From Ramlibacter sp. (GTDB taxonomy: Bacteria > Pseudomonadota > Gammaproteobacteria > Burkholderiales > Burkholderiaceae): a DNA stretch of 10,327 nucleotides. This document shows positions 7,358 through 10,327 of the stretch, in pieces. The position numbers were made by a program, and so were the translations under genes. A model generated the notes under the pieces. The model did no database searches. It saw only the letters and a list, made by a program, of their open reading frames with translations, and had not been told where the DNA came from. The stretch spans positions 1 through 10,327 of the forward strand of contig JACMQP010000442.1 in NCBI GenBank assembly GCA_014376915.1, given 5' to 3'. Numbering within the stretch: position 1 is the stretch's first letter; each line of letters opens with the position of its first letter.

Positions 7358-7570
7358 TTAGATGAGAGTGCTTTTGTAGTACTGCTTGACGCGTTCGGTC
7401 AGCTGGTAGCCGCCGCCGCGCTCGGGGGCAGGTTTGAGCGCGGGCGCGGAGGCCGCGGCATCGACCGGGACCGCACCGGGAATCAGGGTGACGGCGGCCG
7501 CGGCGGCTCCCACCGTGGCGGCGCCCGCGAACAACGTGCGGCGCGATAGCTTGCTGTGTGGCTGATTCAT
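7358..7570 (-). CDS. Formate dehydrogenase region Tat-target small protein
   Basis: A 70-aa protein, first gene of the operon. Residues 1-40 are a Tat signal: Arg10-Arg11 in KLSRRTLFAG, then an Ala/Val-rich hydrophobic stretch ending near VPVDAAA. The mature part is only about 30 residues and ends in YQLTERVKQYYKSTLI. This matches my knowledge of the family described as formate dehydrogenase region Tat target (TIGR02811): tiny proteins with a Tat signal and an aromatic-rich C-terminal motif, found just upstream of formate dehydrogenase genes. Their function is not established; a structural or assembly role at the periplasmic complex is an inference. AGGAGA six bases before the ATG supports the start. 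fdhA follows after 21 bp, so the two are surely cotranscribed. Confidence 0.87.
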   Translation of the reverse strand: MNQPHSKLSRRTLFAGAATVGAAAAAVTLIPGAVPVDAAASAPALKPAPERGGGYQLTERVKQYYKSTLI

Positions 7571-7624
7571 CAATGTCTCCTGCGTTCCTCTAGGAACTGA
7601 ACTGCATATCTGCTTGGAATGTAG

Positions 7625-7641
7625 CTGCCGCCGCAAGGCCG
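7625..7641 (-). promoter_or_regulatory. Candidate sigma-54 promoter for the fdh operon
   Basis: On the minus strand CGGCCTTGCGGCGGCAG keeps the essential GG (7640-7639) and GC (7628-7627) at the required spacing. It also matches the C after GG and the A after GC, but departs from the TGGCAC/TTGCA consensus at other positions. It is the only GG-N10-GC spaced pair I found on this strand of the gap. Transcription would start near 7615, about 45 bases before the first fdh start codon, with the palindromes lying about 80-100 bp upstream, a normal distance for enhancer sites. The match is only moderate. Confidence 0.35.
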
Positions 7642-7691
7642 CACAAGCGTGGGGGAAACGACGTTCGAAGCGGCGTGTTTTTGCGTCAAGC

Positions 7692-7719
7692 TGTCGCGCG
7701 AAATGCGACAACTTGTCGC
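7692..7719. promoter_or_regulatory. Operator-like inverted repeats, probable activator binding sites
   Basis: Positions 7705-7719 read GCGACAACTTGTCGC, a perfect palindrome with 7-bp arms and a single central base. A further half-site TGTCGC at 7692-7697 forms a second dyad with GCGACA at 7705-7710 (7-base spacer), and is a direct repeat of 7714-7719 at 22-bp spacing, about two helical turns. Such phased dyads are typical upstream activating sites of Fis-type regulators that work with sigma-54. The obvious candidate binder is the adjacent response regulator. The site also overlaps the likely promoter of that gene, which would allow autoregulation. The repeat is seen directly; the binder is inferred. 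Confidence 0.6.
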
Positions 7720-7730
7720 GCCGCCGCCCC

Positions 7731-7736
7731 TAGAAT
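7731..7736 (+). promoter_or_regulatory. Candidate -10 element for the response regulator gene
   Basis: TAGAAT matches the sigma-70 -10 consensus at five of six positions and would start transcription about 15-20 bases before the GTG at 7760. No good -35 hexamer lies at 16-18 bp. TTGTCG at 7713-7718 is too close (12-bp spacer) and is part of the palindrome, so the promoter would be weak or regulator-dependent. Confidence 0.3.
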
Positions 7737-7759
7737 CTTGCCATCCCAATGCTCTCCCC

Positions 7760-9157
7760 GTGACGTCAACGCCACCGCCACCGCCACCGATCCACGATCC
7801 CGCCGCCGGTAAGGCCGCCGAGGGCTGGCCGCTGTGGTCGATCCTGGTGGTCGACGACGAGCAGGGCATGCGCAACTTCCTGGTCAAGACGCTGCTGCCG
7901 CGTTGCCACTTCGTGATGGACGCGGGCAGCGCCGAAGCAGGCGCGCTATTATTGGCCGATCACCACGTCGACCTGGTGATCCTCGACATCTCGCTACCGG
8001 GCAAGAGCGGAGTCGTTTGGCTGAAGGAATTGCGCGACCACGGGTATTCCGGAGAGGTGATTCTGATCACCGCCTTCGCCGACCTCGACACCGCGATCGA
8101 GGCGCTGCGCGCCGGCGCCTCGGACTTCATCCTCAAGCCGTTCCGGGTGCCGCAGATCCTGAACGCGATCAAGCATTGCTACGAGCGCTCGCGACTGGCC
8201 CGTGAAAACTACGTGCTCCGCCGCAGCCTGCCCGGCAGCGGGGCCCGGCCCGACGGTCTGGTGGGACGCTCGGAAGCGATCACCCGGCTGGCGCAATCGC
8301 TGGTGCGGGTCGCGGCGGTCGACAGCACCGTGCTGCTGCAGGGCGAATCTGGCACTGGCAAGGAACTGGTGGCCCGCGCGCTGCACGGCTTGTCCGGCCG
8401 CGCCGCCGGCCCGTTCGTGCCGGTGAACTGCGCGTCGATGTCGCCGGAGCTGATCGAAAGCGAACTGTTCGGCCACGCGCGCGGCGCCTTTACCGGTGCC
8501 ACCCAGGCGCGCGACGGCTTGTTCTACTACGCCCAGGGCGGCACGCTGTTCCTGGACGAAGTGGCCGACCTGCCGCTGAAGCTGCAGGCGACGCTGCTAC
8601 GGGCACTGGAGGACCTGAAGATCCGGCCGGTCGGCAGCGAGCAGCTGGTGCCGGTGAACGTGCGCATCATCGCGGCCACCAACCGCTCCCTGGCAGCCGA
8701 GGTCGCGGCCGGGCGCTTTCGCAAGGACCTGTATTACCGGCTGCAGGTGGTGGAGATCCGGCTGCCGCCGCTGCGCGAGCACAAGGAAGACATTCCCGAC
8801 CTGGTCGCGCACTTCAACTCCGCACTGGCGCCGCGGCTCGGGCTGGAGCCGCTCACGGTCAGCGCCGACGAGCAACGCTACCTGGCGCAATATGACTGGC
8901 CAGGAAACGTGCGCGAGCTGCGCAACCTGATCGAGCGCTCGCTGATCGTCGGCACGCTGAACGTGTCGGCGCTCTATCCGCAGCCGGAGCGTCCGCAGGC
9001 TGCGGCGGCGCCGGCGACCGACCTGCAGACGCTGGAAAAGCAGCACATCCTCGCGGTGCTCGATTCAATGCAGGGCGACAAGACCCGCGCCGCCCAGCTG
9101 CTGGGCATCTCTCGCCGAACCCTGGAGCGCCGCTGCGCGGAATGGGCGCTGGCTTGA
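7760..9157 (+). CDS. Sigma-54-dependent response regulator (receiver, AAA+, Fis-type HTH)
   Basis: About 465 aa in NtrC-like order. Counting from the GTG at 7760, the receiver domain spans about 25-140 with acidic pocket Asp32-Asp33, phospho-acceptor Asp76 (VILDISLPG), Thr104 and Lys126 (LKPF). The AAA+ domain has Walker A GESGTGKE (195-202), the sigma-54 contact loop GAFTGA (242-247) and Walker B GGTLFLDEV (260-268). A Fis-type helix-turn-helix ends the protein (GDKTRAAQLLGISRRTLERR). It should activate sigma-54 promoters when phosphorylated by the overlapping sensor, most plausibly the divergent fdh operon. The start is uncertain: in-frame GTG 7649 and ATG 7703 exist, but they would put the palindromic operator in the coding region. 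GTG 7760 has no clear ribosome site and leaves a short Pro-rich leader (six prolines) before the receiver. The body of the gene is certain, its first residues are not. Confidence 0.93.
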   Translation: MTSTPPPPPPIHDPAAGKAAEGWPLWSILVVDDEQGMRNFLVKTLLPRCHFVMDAGSAEAGALLLADHHVDLVILDISLPGKSGVVWLKELRDHGYSGEVILITAFADLDTAIEALRAGASDFILKPFRVPQILNAIKHCYERSRLARENYVLRRSLPGSGARPDGLVGRSEAITRLAQSLVRVAAVDSTVLLQGESGTGKELVARALHGLSGRAAGPFVPVNCASMSPELIESELFGHARGAFTGATQARDGLFYYAQGGTLFLDEVADLPLKLQATLLRALEDLKIRPVGSEQLVPVNVRIIAATNRSLAAEVAAGRFRKDLYYRLQVVEIRLPPLREHKEDIPDLVAHFNSALAPRLGLEPLTVSADEQRYLAQYDWPGNVRELRNLIERSLIVGTLNVSALYPQPERPQAAAAPATDLQTLEKQHILAVLDSMQGDKTRAAQLLGISRRTLERRCAEWALA

Positions 9158-10327
9158 CTTTCCCCCTGCGCTGGCTGCAGCAGTCGGTGCGCAACAAGCT
9201 GGTGGCGATGGCGCTGCTGCCGCTGCTGGTGGTGCTTCCCCTGCTGGTCGCCGTGCTGGTGCTGTGGGGCGACGCCGCCTACCACCGCCTGCTGATCACC
9301 AAGGTCCGAAGCGACCTGGCCGTCGCCCACGGCTACTTCGACCAGGTGATCACGGAGGTGGGCGGTGGCACCGAATCGGTGGCGGGATCGTGGGCGTTGA
9401 TGCGCACGCTGAAAGCGCGCGACCCGGACGCGCTCGAGGCACTGCTCGCCCATTCGCGGGACGAACTGCACCTGGACTTCCTGCAGGTCGTGCCGCCCGA
9501 GGCCGATCGGTTTGGCGCCGTCGCGACGGCCACGGGCCGGACCCGGGGCGCGCAGCTCGCGGTGGTGGATGGCGAGACGCTCGCCCGCATCGCGCCGCAC
9601 CTGAGCGAGCGCATCCGGATTCCCCTGATCGCGACCCGCAACGCCGCGCCGAGCGAACGCCGGACCGAGGACCGCGCCCTGGTCGTGCTGGCGGTGTCCG
9701 ACGTGCTGGACGAAAACGGCGAGGTCGTCGCACGCCTGCACGGTGGCATCCTGCTGAACCAGAACCTGCCGTTCATCGATCACATCAACCGTATCGTCTA
9801 TCCGGACGGCTCGCTGCCGTTCGGCAGCCATGGCACCGCCACGCTGTTCATGGACGATGTGCGCATCACCACCAACGTGCGGCTGTTCCAGGACAAGCGC
9901 GCCATCGGCACGCGTGTTTCGCAGGCCGTGAGCGACGCCGTTCTCAAGCGTGGCGCCACCTGGCTGGACCGCGCGTTTGTGGTCAACGACTGGTACGTCT
10001 CGGCCTACGAGCCCTTGCCTGATGGCACTGGAAAGCGGGTCGGCATGCTGTACGTCGGCTACCTTGAAGAACCGTTCCGCCTGGTCAAGTTCGGCATGTT
10101 GGCCAGCATTGGCCTGATCTTCCTGATCGTCATGGCGCTGGCCACGCTGTTCTCCCTGCGCTGGGCCCGCAGCATCTTCCGTCCGGTGGAGCAGATGAAC
10201 CGCACCATGCGGCAGGTCGAGGAAGGCCAGAGCGCGGCCCGCGTCGGGCCGGTGGAAGCGCGCGACGAGATCGGCGCGCTGGCGACCCATCTCGACCAGC
10301 TGCTGGACGTGATCGACGAGAAGACCG
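9142..10327 (+). CDS. Membrane sensor with Cache-like periplasmic domain and HAMP, probable histidine kinase, 3' end cut by window edge
   Basis: 395 complete codons are visible before the edge. A short basic N-terminus leads to membrane helix 1 (about residues 20-42). A large extracytoplasmic domain of about 270 residues follows, ending in VGMLYVGYLEEPF, a pattern typical of double-Cache sensors. Membrane helix 2 (about 316-337) and a HAMP linker (from about 337, with RPVEQMNRTM and ARDEIGAL) come next. The dimerisation and ATP-binding domains, if present, lie beyond the window, so the kinase call rests on context: the gene overlaps the 3' end of a response regulator gene by 16 bp on the same strand. 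A chemoreceptor would share the visible part but would not normally pair this way. A TTG at 9154 (TTGA overlap with the stop) is an alternative start. The ligand is unknown; formate or another small carboxylate is only a guess. Confidence 0.83.
   Translation, partial: MGAGLTFPLRWLQQSVRNKLVAMALLPLLVVLPLLVAVLVLWGDAAYHRLLITKVRSDLAVAHGYFDQVITEVGGGTESVAGSWALMRTLKARDPDALEALLAHSRDELHLDFLQVVPPEADRFGAVATATGRTRGAQLAVVDGETLARIAPHLSERIRIPLIATRNAAPSERRTEDRALVVLAVSDVLDENGEVVARLHGGILLNQNLPFIDHINRIVYPDGSLPFGSHGTATLFMDDVRITTNVRLFQDKRAIGTRVSQAVSDAVLKRGATWLDRAFVVNDWYVSAYEPLPDGTGKRVGMLYVGYLEEPFRLVKFGMLASIGLIFLIVMALATLFSLRWARSIFRPVEQMNRTMRQVEEGQSAARVGPVEARDEIGALATHLDQLLDVIDEKT

Larger units (their letters stand above)
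7571..7759. promoter_or_regulatory. Divergent control region between the fdh operon and its probable regulator
   Basis: This 189-bp stretch separates the divergent fdh operon and response regulator gene and is the only sizeable non-coding gap in the window. It contains the operator-like palindromes, a sigma-54-like promoter candidate on the minus strand, a -10-like hexamer on the plus strand and the ribosome site of the first fdh gene, all listed separately. A weak sigma-70 pair is also possible on the minus strand (TTGTGC, 17 bp, TACATT). If the regulator started at the upstream GTG (7649) or ATG (7703), part of this region would be coding, but the operators make that less likely. Confidence 0.7.

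Noticed and set aside
7613..7629. Possible sigma-54 promoter on the plus strand (TTGGAATGTAGCTGCC)
   Set aside because: The GG to GC spacing is one base short of the strict requirement and the rest of the match is poor.
8974..10290. 438-codon open frame on the minus strand opposite the regulator and sensor genes
   Set aside because: It is antisense to conserved coding sequence, has a shadow-like Arg/His/Gln/Ala composition and shows no motif.

Overview
The window looks like a chromosomal segment of a GC-rich proteobacterium. The gene order and protein types (formate dehydrogenase with a small Tat-signal protein, an alpha subunit with a long pre-Tat extension, a gamma subunit with its own signal peptide, and a divergent two-component pair) are most familiar from Betaproteobacteria such as Burkholderiales or Rhodocyclales. 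This taxonomic call is inferred from family resemblance only.

Minus strand, about 7570 down to 1: a tightly packed, apparently single operon for a respiratory, periplasm-facing formate dehydrogenase. In transcription order it reads: a 70-aa Tat-signal protein; fdhA (Mo/W catalytic subunit, Cys in place of selenocysteine); fdhB (four-cluster ferredoxin-like subunit); a 74-aa lipoprotein; fdhC (cytochrome b gamma subunit); a 175-aa exported Ala/Pro-rich protein; fdhD (sulfurtransferase that activates the Mo cofactor); and a five-helix membrane protein with the beginning of a C13 (legumain-type) peptidase domain, cut by the left edge. Gaps are 31 bp or less, two junctions are ATGA overlaps, and I see no internal terminator.

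Positions 7571-7759: a divergent control region. It holds a perfect 15-bp palindrome with a third half-site beside it, a moderate sigma-54-like promoter candidate facing the fdh operon about 70-100 bp from the palindromes, and a -10-like hexamer facing the regulator gene.

Plus strand, about 7760 to the right edge: a sigma-54-activating response regulator (receiver, AAA+ with GAFTGA, Fis-type HTH), overlapped by a membrane sensor with a large Cache-like periplasmic domain and a HAMP domain, whose kinase core lies beyond the window. The simplest reading is that this pair senses an extracytoplasmic signal and switches on the divergent formate dehydrogenase operon.

Most of the window is a recognisable formate dehydrogenase locus. 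The parts that are not well understood are the three small exported proteins woven through the operon, the membrane C13 peptidase at its end, and the operator array in the divergent control region.
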